Assembly: GCF_008763945.1 (NCBI RefSeq)
Contig: NZ_VTQH01000001.1
Span: 992,110 to 1,056,109 of the forward strand
Direction of reading: 5' to 3'
Length of the DNA: 64,000 bases
Source of the DNA: Microbacterium testaceum StLB037
GTDB lineage: Bacteria; Actinomycetota; Actinomycetes; Actinomycetales; Microbacteriaceae
Shown here piece by piece: positions 17,023-25,472 of the stretch. The translations under genes were made by a program, and so were the position numbers. The number at the start of each line of letters is the position of its first letter. Within the stretch, counting starts at the first letter, position 1. Under the pieces are notes generated by a model, which saw only the letters and a program-made list of their open reading frames with translations, ran no database searches and was not told the origin of the DNA.

Positions 17023-18423
17023 TCAGCAGGACGCGGGCTTGACGTAGATCGGGGCCCCCGACCCGCCGTTCCACGCCATCTGCCCGGGCGACGTTCCGAC
17101 GTCGGTGCTGCGGGAGTAGAAGTACGGCGAGTTGTAGATGTACACCTGCTGCCCGTCGCGCTTGGAGATGGTGACCGAGCCGTTCCAGTTCGCCAGGCGG
17201 TGGAAGTCGGAGTTGTTCTGCGACGACAGGGCGGGTCTCTCGTCGCTCTTCTGCAGCACACCCCCGCTCAGCCACATCACGCCGACGTTGCTGGTGCCGT
17301 TGAACGTGCGGGCGAACGCCCCGCCCTGCTCGACGTCGGTTTGTGCGCCCGAGCCCACCTGCTCCCACCCCGCGGTGCTGGTCCACTTCCACACGTCGCC
17401 GCTCGAGGTGATGGCGCAGACCGCCCCGTCTCGGTAGGGGCTCGCGCTTCCCGCCCCGCTCGAGGCGTATACGCGGACGAAGCCCGTGTTCTGGCCACTT
17501 CCGATCGACTCCGGCCCCACCTCCGACCAGAGCACGCCTCCGACGATCCAAAAGCCGGTGGTCCGCGCCTGCCCCGACAGGACGGCGATCTGACTCGCGT
17601 CGGTCGAGGCGCCCGTGCCGACCTGCGACCACGGATTCGTGCCATCCCCGCGCCAGACGTCGCCGTTGCTCTTGACCGCGACCGCGTACGACCCGAGGGC
17701 GATCACGCCGACGAAGTCGACGTTGTCGCTCGACGAGATGTCGGGTTGGCCGTTGGTGCCCAGCGTGAGGACGCCGCTCTGGATCCAGAGCGCGCGAGCG
17801 GCGTTCTCGATCGTGGTCATCTGGCCCGCGCCGGTGGCCCCGCCCGATCCCTGCAACGCCCACCCGCCGGTGCTCTTGCGCGCCCAGATGTCGCCGTTCT
17901 GCCGGGCGGCGACGAGCCCCGTGCCGTTGACGTAGACGCGGAGGAAGTCGGTGCCCGACGGTGCGCTGCTGTACGCATCGACGAGCGTTCCCGCCGCGAG
18001 CACCTCGACATCCGCGGCCGCGACCTGCCCGGCCGCCGAAGCGGTGATCGTGCCGACGCGGTTGCCGACGACGATGTCGCCGGCCGGAACCGTGGCGTCG
18101 CCGTTCGAATCCGTGACGTAGCTGCCGCTGCCGTTGGCCCACGTCCAGCCGCTCGGGAGCGTGAACTGCACGAGCTGGCCCGCGTTCGACGAGGAGGAGT
18201 CGAGATGGACGACGACCGCGCCGCTCGTCGCCTGGCAGGCCGTCGTCGACGCGGGCACCTGCGTGAAGGACAACCGCTCTCCGGAGGCGGCGTACGCGGG
18301 AGTCGCCGTCATCGCGGCGATCGCGGGGACGCTCCACGCCGCTGCCTGCAGAACGGTGCGCCGCCGCAGAGAAAACGCCGACGACGGAGCGCCCGGCGCC
18401 GGATCGGGAGGGGAGTCGTTCAT
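17023..18423 (-). CDS. Tat-exported repeat protein, family member 1 (predicted four-bladed propeller-like)
   Basis: A 466-residue protein. A twin-arginine-type signal (SLRRRTVLQ, then a hydrophobic stretch ending AYA) is followed by an Ig-like N-terminal domain of about 110 residues. That domain has an early Cys (TACQAT) and the signature GQLVQFTLPSGWTW. Four repeats of about 75-90 residues come next, each of the form DFVRV, AVAVKSNGDVW, GWxxVGTGA and WxxGGVLW. The chain ends in Cys (PASC). I do not recognise the family; the repeats recall RCC1/tectonin-like propellers. Paralogues lie at 24925-25371 (broken) and 39813-41177. AGGACA precedes the chosen ATG. Confidence 0.8.
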   Translation of the reverse strand: MNDSPPDPAPGAPSSAFSLRRRTVLQAAAWSVPAIAAMTATPAYAASGERLSFTQVPASTTACQATSGAVVVHLDSSSSNAGQLVQFTLPSGWTWANGSGSYVTDSNGDATVPAGDIVVGNRVGTITASAAGQVAAADVEVLAAGTLVDAYSSAPSGTDFLRVYVNGTGLVAARQNGDIWARKSTGGWALQGSGGATGAGQMTTIENAARALWIQSGVLTLGTNGQPDISSSDNVDFVGVIALGSYAVAVKSNGDVWRGDGTNPWSQVGTGASTDASQIAVLSGQARTTGFWIVGGVLWSEVGPESIGSGQNTGFVRVYASSGAGSASPYRDGAVCAITSSGDVWKWTSTAGWEQVGSGAQTDVEQGGAFARTFNGTSNVGVMWLSGGVLQKSDERPALSSQNNSDFHRLANWNGSVTISKRDGQQVYIYNSPYFYSRSTDVGTSPGQMAWNGGSGAPIYVKPASC

Positions 18424-18749
18424 CGGGGTGTCCTGTCGGGGAGGCTGACGTGGGGCGGGCGGAAAAAGTCGTGACGCTTTCGTCGCCGAACGGCGTCGCC
18501 GCGCACAGGGCACGAGGCCGCCACCTGTGGAAACCCTGCCGACACCACCTGAGCCGCACAGGGGCGGTGGAGCGACTTCACCTCCCGGAGCCGGTTTTTT
18601 CAACCTCGTCGCATGTCAGCATTCGTGCGCGAACGCAGGTGCTCACCCGCTTCACCCGACTCGCCCCTCCCAGACGGGCAAGCTGTTCCCCCGAAGACGC
18701 ACCGCGGCGCCCGAGCCGAAGCCCGGACGCCGCGATGGGACGCTGCTGC
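18424..18749. other. Intergenic region between repeat protein 1 and subtilase, with terminator hairpin
   Basis: No gene is evident in these 326 bp. At 18703-18734, just past the stop of the subtilase gene, a 14-bp stem with a TTCG loop on the minus strand (two G-U pairs in RNA) makes a likely terminator, though no U-tract follows. The rest is the presumed promoter region of the repeat-protein gene. Confidence 0.55.
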
Positions 18750-21700
18750 TTAGCGCAGCACGGTGAACGCGCTGCTCGCGCGCGAGGATTCGACCGTGGC
18801 GCTTCCGCCGTAGACCGCCTTCACGAGCTTGGCCCCGCGGGTCTGCGGGTCGAGGGTGATGGTCGCCTTGCCGTCCTGCAGGGTGGCGACGTAGTCCTTC
18901 CCCACCACGGTGACGGTCACCTCGCCCTGCGGCGTCGGACCACTCTGCGCACGCACCTGCACGGTCAGGGTGAACGTGTCACCCGTGCGACCGACCCACG
19001 GAGAGGCGGTGACCGTCGTGAAGGAACGCACGACCACCGGCACACTCGCGCTGTCGGCGGTACCCGTGAGCCCCGTCGCGGGGTCGGTCGCGCTGACCCG
19101 CACCGTCAGGACGCGTCCCTGATCAGCACGCTGCACGCGGTACGTCTGCGACGTCGCCCCCACGATGGGCTCGCCGTCGCGCAACCACTGGTACGCCGTC
19201 GTCACGTCGGCGGGATCCCACGTGCCCGGGGTCGCCCGGAGGGTCCGGCCGATCGACGCGGTACCCGACACCGTCGGCGCCTCGACGGCGACCGGGGCCG
19301 CCACGCCGGAGTCGACGGTGAGCACCGTCTGCACCTCGGACTCGCCGTAGCGGACCACACCGAGATACCGGGTCTCGGGCGCCAGCCCCTGCCACGACAG
19401 GTCGTACGACGCCGCCTCACCCTGCTGCACGGGGAGGGGGTTCGGCGAGGCGGTGAGCTGCCCCTCCCCGCCCGGAGTGACGTTGGCGTACGTCATGTCC
19501 CAGGTGAAGGGATCGGTGAACGAGTAGATGTTCGCCTCGATCAGGTACGTGCCCGGAGTGGGGTTCGGCAACGTCACCCGCTCGTCGGCCGAGGCCGTCG
19601 CGGAGGTGAACCGCTCGTAGTAGCGCAGGTCGTCGGGGCTGACCACGCGCGAGACGAACAGGTCGAGATCGCTCCCGGTGTCGTCCGACGAGTTCAGGTC
19701 GAAGCGCGAGAGGGTCGTCCCCTCGGGCACCTCGACGGTCCACCGCACGTACCCGTCGGCGTCACCGGAGTCCTGGTTTCCGGTGTGGCCCTCGACGGGG
19801 TTGTCGGCGTCGGTCAGCAGCGTCTGCTTCGCCAGACCCGACAGCGTCAGCGGCAGCTCGCCCCCGACACCCGGCAGGATCTCGACCGTGGTCGATCCCG
19901 ACAGACCCGTGCCCGACACCTCGGCCGGGGCCTCGGCGGTGGCGGGGCGCACGGCGATGGGCGAGCGCACCTGCGTGCCGTCGCCGGTCCAGGTGAGGAA
20001 GCCGCTCGTCCACTGTTCGGCCGCGGCGTCCGTTCGCGAGAAGGTCACGGTGAACGTCTTCTGCTCGTCCGCCGCGCCGAACGTGAGCGTCGACGGCTCG
20101 ACCGTGGCATCCACTCCGGGAATGTCGATGGATGCCGAGAACGTTCCGGCCCTCGTCGAGGTCACCGTGCGCGTGACGGTCTGCGGCTTCGCGAGCGAGC
20201 CGATCGAGATCGACGCGAGGTTGAGGTCGCTGCCGTCGATCGGGGCGACACCGAAGTCCTCCAGACCCTTGCCCTGCAGGAACGCGGCCCAGTCGGCCGG
20301 ACCGTTGAGGTACAGCAGGCCCGGGTCGAAGTACTTCGTCGGGTCGACGTGTCCCGCGCCCTGCGCGAACGGATCCTGAGCGGGGGCACCCTCGGCGTCG
20401 ACGGTGTCGTACGCGGTGGTCATCATCGCGGACTTCACCTCGGCGGGAGTCGCGAGCGGACGCTCGCCCAGGTACAGCGCACCGAGACCGGCGACGTGGG
20501 GCGACGACATCGACGTGCCCGAGAGGAACTCGAACGTCGGGGTGGCGCCGGGCGCGTTGGCGGCGGCTGCGAGGATCGCGACACCGGGGGCCGACACGTC
20601 GGGCTTGAGGATGTCGCTGCCGTCGGCGAGCATCGGGCCGCGGCTCGAGAAGCCCGCGACCTGGGGCGTGGGCGTCGTCTCGCCCGTGACGTTCTCTCCC
20701 ACGAGGGTCGCGGTGGCATCCGCCGTACCGCGCACGTAGGCGAGCAGAGCGTCGCGGTACCGAGCGTCGATGTGCACGGTGGGCACCGAGTGGAAGTCGT
20801 TGTCGACCGAGGCCGGCGTGACGTTGACGAGGATCATGCCCACGCCACCGGCATCCTTCACGGCTTGCGACTTTTCGACGCGCGCGTTCTGTCCGCGATC
20901 GCACACGACGATCGTGCCGGCGACCTTCGCGGGGTCGAGCGATCCGATGAGGCACAGCGCGGCATTCGCCGGATCGGCTCCGGATGCCGCGACGTCACCC
21001 GCGTAGACCACGGGAGCCGTGACGTCCTGACCTTCGCGGACCGAGACCGTCGCGCCGGCGGCCTGGAAACCGTCGGGCAGCTTCACAGTTCCCTCGTAGG
21101 TCGGGATCGTGGATGCCGCGACCGTGGTGTACCAGGGCGAGGCGTGGTCGGCGGTGGAGGCACCGGGGCCGGAGTTGCCGGCCGAGACCGAGACGAACAC
21201 GCCGGCGGCTGCGGCGTTGAAGAACGCCTGATCCTCGAGGGCGAGGGTGGTGGTGGCCGCCCCTCCGCCGATCGAGTAGTTGATGACGTCGACGCCGTCG
21301 GACACCGCGGCGTTGATCGCGCCGAGCAGGTCGCTCAGGGCGCAGACGTCGTCGGTGGTGACGAGCGGGTCGGGACCCGCCCAGCACGCCTTGTACGCGG
21401 CGACCTTGGCGGCCGGGGCGACGCCCGAGATGGCGCCGAAGTCGACACCCTCGACGCTCGCGTCGACGCCGTTGTTGCCCGCTGCGGTGCTCGCGGTGTG
21501 CGAGCCGTGCGCGTCGCCGTCGCGCGGCGAGCGGTAGTCGGCCTCGAAGGTGAAGCCGGTGGCCGCCGCCCCCTGGTCGAAGTAGCGCGCGCCGACGAGC
21601 TTGGTCGAGTAGTCGGAGAGCGACCAGCCGTTGCCCTCGGCCACGCGCGTCGAGCGGAAGTCCGTGCCGTCGCCCTTGCGGAAGACCACGTCGTTGCCGT

Positions 21701-22322
21701 CGAGGTAGGGCTCCGAGCCGGCGGTGGTGCCGAGCTGCTCACCCGCGAACGCCGGGTTCTCGGGCGCGATACCGGTGTCGATCACGCCGACGACGACGCC
21801 CTCGCCGGCGGAGCCGATACCGCCGACGCGGTTCCAGACGCCGTTGTCTCCCTCGAGTCCGAGGAACTCGGTCGACGGGACGGCCACCGGGTGGCGGATC
21901 TCGTCGGGGACGACCTTCTGCACGCCCTTGGTCGCGGCGAGCTTGGCGGCCTGGTTCGGGTCCATGCTCGCGCTGAAGCCGTTGACGGCGATCGTGTAGG
22001 TGGCGTCGGGGCGGACGCCCGCCTCGTCGGCGACGTTCTGCTGCCGCTCCTCGAGGAAGGCGGAGTACTTCCGCGCTTGCGGGGTGTCGGTGTCGAGTCG
22101 CGCTTCGTCGGACTTGGTGGCATCCAGGCCCGGCTCGCCGCCCTCGTAGGTGGCGACGGGGGCTTCGTCGAGGACGACGATGTACCGGCCCGTGGCCGAC
22201 TCGATGGGTGTGGGAGGCGTCACCCCCTCGCCCACATCGGCAGCCTGCACGGCTGTGGCTCCGGCAACGGTAAACAGTCCGGCCAGGGAAATGGCCGCGA
22301 CCGAACGCAGGGTTCGACCCAT
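18750..22322 (-). CDS. Large secreted subtilisin-like protease (S8)
   Basis: A 1190-residue exported protease. It has a signal peptide ending near VQA (residue 27), an inhibitor I9-type propeptide at about 45-145, and an S8 domain with Asp182, His272, oxyanion Asn383 and Ser604 (GTSMSSPH). A PA domain is inserted at about 435-545. Fibronectin-like and pre-peptidase C-terminal type domains follow, then Ig-like strands up to the C-terminus. No membrane anchor or sortase motif is seen, so it is probably released. GGAG lies upstream of the ATG. Such proteases degrade extracellular protein. A TTTGCAC/GTGCAAA palindrome lies about 100 bp upstream. Confidence 0.93.
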   Translation of the reverse strand: MGRTLRSVAAISLAGLFTVAGATAVQAADVGEGVTPPTPIESATGRYIVVLDEAPVATYEGGEPGLDATKSDEARLDTDTPQARKYSAFLEERQQNVADEAGVRPDATYTIAVNGFSASMDPNQAAKLAATKGVQKVVPDEIRHPVAVPSTEFLGLEGDNGVWNRVGGIGSAGEGVVVGVIDTGIAPENPAFAGEQLGTTAGSEPYLDGNDVVFRKGDGTDFRSTRVAEGNGWSLSDYSTKLVGARYFDQGAAATGFTFEADYRSPRDGDAHGSHTASTAAGNNGVDASVEGVDFGAISGVAPAAKVAAYKACWAGPDPLVTTDDVCALSDLLGAINAAVSDGVDVINYSIGGGAATTTLALEDQAFFNAAAAGVFVSVSAGNSGPGASTADHASPWYTTVAASTIPTYEGTVKLPDGFQAAGATVSVREGQDVTAPVVYAGDVAASGADPANAALCLIGSLDPAKVAGTIVVCDRGQNARVEKSQAVKDAGGVGMILVNVTPASVDNDFHSVPTVHIDARYRDALLAYVRGTADATATLVGENVTGETTPTPQVAGFSSRGPMLADGSDILKPDVSAPGVAILAAAANAPGATPTFEFLSGTSMSSPHVAGLGALYLGERPLATPAEVKSAMMTTAYDTVDAEGAPAQDPFAQGAGHVDPTKYFDPGLLYLNGPADWAAFLQGKGLEDFGVAPIDGSDLNLASISIGSLAKPQTVTRTVTSTRAGTFSASIDIPGVDATVEPSTLTFGAADEQKTFTVTFSRTDAAAEQWTSGFLTWTGDGTQVRSPIAVRPATAEAPAEVSGTGLSGSTTVEILPGVGGELPLTLSGLAKQTLLTDADNPVEGHTGNQDSGDADGYVRWTVEVPEGTTLSRFDLNSSDDTGSDLDLFVSRVVSPDDLRYYERFTSATASADERVTLPNPTPGTYLIEANIYSFTDPFTWDMTYANVTPGGEGQLTASPNPLPVQQGEAASYDLSWQGLAPETRYLGVVRYGESEVQTVLTVDSGVAAPVAVEAPTVSGTASIGRTLRATPGTWDPADVTTAYQWLRDGEPIVGATSQTYRVQRADQGRVLTVRVSATDPATGLTGTADSASVPVVVRSFTTVTASPWVGRTGDTFTLTVQVRAQSGPTPQGEVTVTVVGKDYVATLQDGKATITLDPQTRGAKLVKAVYGGSATVESSRASSAFTVLR

Positions 22323-22421
22323 GGTGCGCTCCAAACGGGGGGATGAATGAGCGATCTGCGCGACAACGGTGGCGCGCGTTGCACAAACATAACTCAGAGC
22401 GGTTTCATCACCAACGTTCAG

Positions 22422-22438
22422 TTTGCACGGAGTGCAAA
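22422..22438. promoter_or_regulatory. Operator-like palindrome upstream of the subtilase gene
   Basis: Perfect arms TTTGCAC and GTGCAAA are separated by GGA. It lies between the subtilase start (22322) and the 3' end of the VanY-like gene. Position and symmetry suggest a repressor or activator site for the protease gene; the regulator is unknown. Confidence 0.45.
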
Positions 22439-22471
22439 GACGGGGGCGCGGTGAGGCCGCCGCGCCAGGCG

Positions 22472-23599
22472 TCAGTACGTCGGTGCCGCCGGCAGACCGA
22501 AGAACTCCTCGAGGGTCGTGAAGCCGCCCTCGTGGTAGGCCCGGGCGAGCTCGGGACCGATGTAGCGCAGGTGCCACGCCTCGGGCTCGTACCCGCTCAC
22601 GCTCTCGCGCCCCTCGGCGTATCGGGTGATGAATCCGTACTCCCACGCGTGCTCGCGCACCCAGGCGCCCTGCGGTGAGGCAGCCACGTCGTCGAGCGTC
22701 TTGCAGGAGCCGTTGCAGGGGACGATGTCGACGGCCATCCCCGACTGGTGCTCGCTGAAGCCGGGTCGCGCGCTCTCGCGATCGGCCTCGGCCACGCCGC
22801 CGATCGCGACGCGTCCCGCGTAGGTCGACTTCTGCGTCGTGTACGAGCGGTAGGCGCTGAGGTAGCCGATCTCGCCGGCCCCGGCCTCGGAGGCGGCCTT
22901 CACGAGAGAGGTCAGCGCCCGAGCGGCGGGGGCGCGCAGAGCGGAGTCCTCGAGGGCGCGCACGTTGTCGGGCATGACCAGGTCGCTCGGCTGGTAGTCG
23001 ACGGGGTCGTACGGACGCTGCTTGTTGACGACGAGCCATTCGCGGTTCGGGTCCGAGAGCGAGACGCAGGGGGCGATCCCGGATGCCACCGCTGCGCGGA
23101 ACGCCTGCCCGCCGCCGGCCGCGTCGATGACGGCGGCGTCGTCGCCGGAGGCGAGTGCTGCGGTGAAAACGGGGTCGTCGCAGGGGGTCGCGGTGGCGGC
23201 GACGGCCGTCAGTTGCGGGACGGGAATGCCGTCGTCGGCGACGGGCGGAGGACCGTCGATCTGTGCGACGGCCTCGGTCGCCGCGTCGGGTTCTCCGCCG
23301 GAGGCCGCCGCCCCGATCGCCACCGCACAGCCGGCGACGACGATCACGGCCGCGGCGACCACGGCGAGACGCCGCCGCAGGAGCACCGGAGCGAGTCGGC
23401 GTACGCCGCTGCGGCCGGGCCGTGCGGCGTCGGGCGCGGGGGTCTCGCGACGACGCTCGCGGCGGGTCGGAACCGCCGACTCGACGGGGGTGTCCTCCAC
23501 GGGCGCCGCGGGAAGGGCCAGCGCCGCAGTCGCGAGTCGCTCGGCCTCGGCGCGCGCGGCGCGGCGGGGCGAGGACTCGGGATCGTGGCTGGTCATCAC
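22472..23599 (-). CDS. D-alanyl-D-alanine carboxypeptidase, VanY/M15B type
   Basis: A 375-residue protein. A long cytosolic, charged N-terminus precedes one membrane helix at about residues 78-98, an extracytoplasmic spacer, and the M15 peptidase domain at about 195-365. Zinc-site motifs SAYRSY, SEHQSGMAVD and EAWHLRY are visible. It would trim D-Ala from peptidoglycan stem peptides. The start is uncertain: GTG at 23599 or ATG at 23596, with AGGGG very close to both. It diverges from the SOS-linked radical SAM gene. Confidence 0.9.
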   Translation of the reverse strand: MMTSHDPESSPRRAARAEAERLATAALALPAAPVEDTPVESAVPTRRERRRETPAPDAARPGRSGVRRLAPVLLRRRLAVVAAAVIVVAGCAVAIGAAASGGEPDAATEAVAQIDGPPPVADDGIPVPQLTAVAATATPCDDPVFTAALASGDDAAVIDAAGGGQAFRAAVASGIAPCVSLSDPNREWLVVNKQRPYDPVDYQPSDLVMPDNVRALEDSALRAPAARALTSLVKAASEAGAGEIGYLSAYRSYTTQKSTYAGRVAIGGVAEADRESARPGFSEHQSGMAVDIVPCNGSCKTLDDVAASPQGAWVREHAWEYGFITRYAEGRESVSGYEPEAWHLRYIGPELARAYHEGGFTTLEEFFGLPAAPTY

Positions 23600-23703
23600 C
23601 CCTATTCTCGCCCGCGCATGCGGAGCGGTCGACCCGGGGTACCGACGAGGGAGAACTCGTCGACATCACTGTCGATCCGACAGCATGCGACGTTGCCATT
23701 TTC

Positions 23704-23719
23704 TCGAACATGTGTTCGA
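23704..23719. promoter_or_regulatory. LexA SOS box
   Basis: TCGAACATGTGTTCGA is a perfect match to the actinobacterial LexA box TCGAAC-N4-GTTCGA. It ends eight bases before the chosen start of the radical SAM gene, so LexA would block its transcription until DNA damage. The box contains an in-frame ATG (23710), which argues against that ATG as the start. Confidence 0.85.
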
Positions 23720-23727
23720 CTGGGCGT

Positions 23728-24831
23728 ATGAGATGGCAGGGCCAGCAACTGGGAGTCGACGACACCTCCGCGCTCCCCGGCATGGAGCGGATGGACGGCC
23801 TCGTCCGGTCGATCACGACCCCCGAGTTCGCCGGGATGACGTTCCACGAGGTGCTCTGCAAAAGCGCCTTGAATCGCGTTCCCGGCGCCTCGGCGATGCC
23901 GTTCGACTGGACCGTGAATCCGTATCGTGGCTGCAATCATCAATGCATTTACTGCTTTGCTCGAAAAACACATGAATACCTCGACCTGGATTACGGGGCC
24001 GACTTCGACTCGCAGATCGTGGTGAAGGTCAACGTCGCCGACGTCCTGCGCACCGAGCTGCGCCGGGGGTCGTGGGCGCGCGAACCGGTGATGCTCGGGA
24101 CGAACACCGACCCCTATCAGCGCGCCGAGGGGCGGTATCGCCTCATGCCCGACATCGTCGGTGCCCTCACCGACAACGGCACCCCGTTCTCGATCCTCAC
24201 CAAGGGGACGTTGCTGCGTCGTGACCTGCCGCTGCTGGCCGAGGCCTCGCAACACGTCACGGTCACGTTGGCGATGTCCATCGCCGTGTTCGACCATACG
24301 CTCCAGCACTCGATCGAACCGGGCACTCCGAGCGCCGAGGCGCGACTCGAGACCGTGCGCGCGGCGACCGCGGCGGGCTTCCGCGTGACGGTGTTCCTCA
24401 TGCCGATCATGCCGCACCTCACCGACTCGGTCGCGGCCCTCGACGACGCCCTGGCCCGTATCCGCGAGGCCGGTGCCGCGCGCGTCGTCTACGGCGCCCT
24501 CCACCTGCGGCCCGGGGCCAAGCAGTGGTTCTTCCAGTGGCTCGAGCGCGAGCATCCGCACCTGGTGTCGTCGTACCTCGGGCTGTACCCGGGAGTTTCG
24601 ACGACGGCGCCCAAGGCGTACCGCACGTGGCTCGGCAAACGCATGCGTCCCCTGCTGCGCATGCACCGTCTCGACGGGTGGGACGAGGACGACCATCCTC
24701 GCGGGCGTCCCCAGCCCGGGTTGGCCGCACGGACACCGCCCGCCAGCAGCCTCGGTCCGATCCGTCTCACCGGGGTCTCGGCATCCGCTCGTCCGCGCGT
24801 CGCACCCGCGAGCGAGCCGACGCTGTTCTGA
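23728..24831 (+). CDS. Radical SAM protein (Rv2578c / SplB-like family), predicted SOS-induced
   Basis: A 367-residue protein with the radical SAM cluster motif CNHQCIYC (Cys69, Cys73, Cys76). The family-typical opening MRW and the EFAGMTFHEVLCKSALNRVP block support the start at 23728. Family members are annotated Rv2578c-like and are distantly similar to spore photoproduct lyase. They bind a 4Fe-4S cluster and cleave SAM reductively; the substrate is not established. The LexA box directly upstream points to a DNA-damage role. The last 50 residues look disordered. Leaderless or near-leaderless translation is likely. Confidence 0.9.
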   Translation: MRWQGQQLGVDDTSALPGMERMDGLVRSITTPEFAGMTFHEVLCKSALNRVPGASAMPFDWTVNPYRGCNHQCIYCFARKTHEYLDLDYGADFDSQIVVKVNVADVLRTELRRGSWAREPVMLGTNTDPYQRAEGRYRLMPDIVGALTDNGTPFSILTKGTLLRRDLPLLAEASQHVTVTLAMSIAVFDHTLQHSIEPGTPSAEARLETVRAATAAGFRVTVFLMPIMPHLTDSVAALDDALARIREAGAARVVYGALHLRPGAKQWFFQWLEREHPHLVSSYLGLYPGVSTTAPKAYRTWLGKRMRPLLRMHRLDGWDEDDHPRGRPQPGLAARTPPASSLGPIRLTGVSASARPRVAPASEPTLF

Positions 24832-24924
24832 GCTGCGGGGAGCGGCGGGAGTCAGCAGGAAGCGGGCCGCCCACAGGTAGGCCAGTTGGCCGGGTTCGGT
24901 GGATGCCGCGAACCCTACCCGCTT

Positions 24925-25371
24925 TCACGGACCGTAGTACGACTCGAAACTCCAGACGTCGCCGTCGGCCTGCGCGATCACGCAGCCCTCCACGCACATC
25001 GCGACCCGTTCGACGGCGGTGTTCGCCTGGGAGGGCGGAGCGTCCAGCGGGTTCGCCACGAACGAACCCGTGGAGGTCACGGACATCTCGGTCGTCGCGG
25101 TCAGCCCCGCCGCGGTCGCCGTGAGAGGCGCCGACCGGTCGCCGACGACGATGTCGCCCGCGGGGACCGTGGCGTCCCCCTGCGCGTCGGTCACGTAGCC
25201 CCCGCTGCCCGTCGTCCAGCTCCAGCCGCTCGGGAGCGAGAACTGCACGAGCTGGCCCGCCGTCGCGGACCCCGAGAGCCGGGCGACGATCGAACCCGTC
25301 GTGCGGTGACAGGCGACCGTCTCGTCGGGCACCTGCGTGATCGAGAGGTTTCGTGCGGGGACCGCGCGCAT
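24925..25371 (-). pseudogene. Truncated paralogue of the Tat-exported repeat-protein family (member 2)
   Basis: A 148-residue ORF matching only the Ig-like N-terminal domain of the family (ACHRTT, GQLVQFSLPSGWSW, GDATVPAGDIVVG) and the first part of repeat 1 (GDVWSF). It lacks any Tat signal although GGAGGGG precedes the ATG, and it ends before repeats 2-4. Downstream on the same strand, at about 24852-24910 and in another frame, a short stretch ends in RPASC before TGA, like the PASC end of member 1. An internal deletion with frame loss would explain both. It might still make a small cytosolic protein. Confidence 0.6.
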
Positions 25372-25420
25372 TTCACCCCTCCGCTCTCGAGATCGCCGGG
25401 GTCCCGGCATCCGGAATGCA

Positions 25421-25462
25421 CGAAACCCCCGTCGCGGCGGGAACCGGGCGACGGGGGTTTCG
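25421..25462 (-). terminator. Terminator of the DEAD-box helicase gene
   Basis: A perfect 15-bp stem: CGAAACCCCCGTCGC at 25421-25435 pairs with GCGACGGGGGTTTCG at 25448-25462, with a 12-base loop. It lies 10 bp past the helicase stop. The stem itself ends in a TTTCG run. Confidence 0.75.
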
Positions 25463-25472
25463 GCCGCGGGTG

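Noticed and set aside
18450..22346. 1298-aa plus-strand ORF opposite the subtilase
   Set aside because: The composition is dominated by Arg, Gly and His and the opposite strand encodes an intact S8 protease with all catalytic residues.
23710..23712. Upstream ATG for the radical SAM gene
   Set aside because: It lies inside the LexA box, and family members begin at the MRW motif encoded from 23728.
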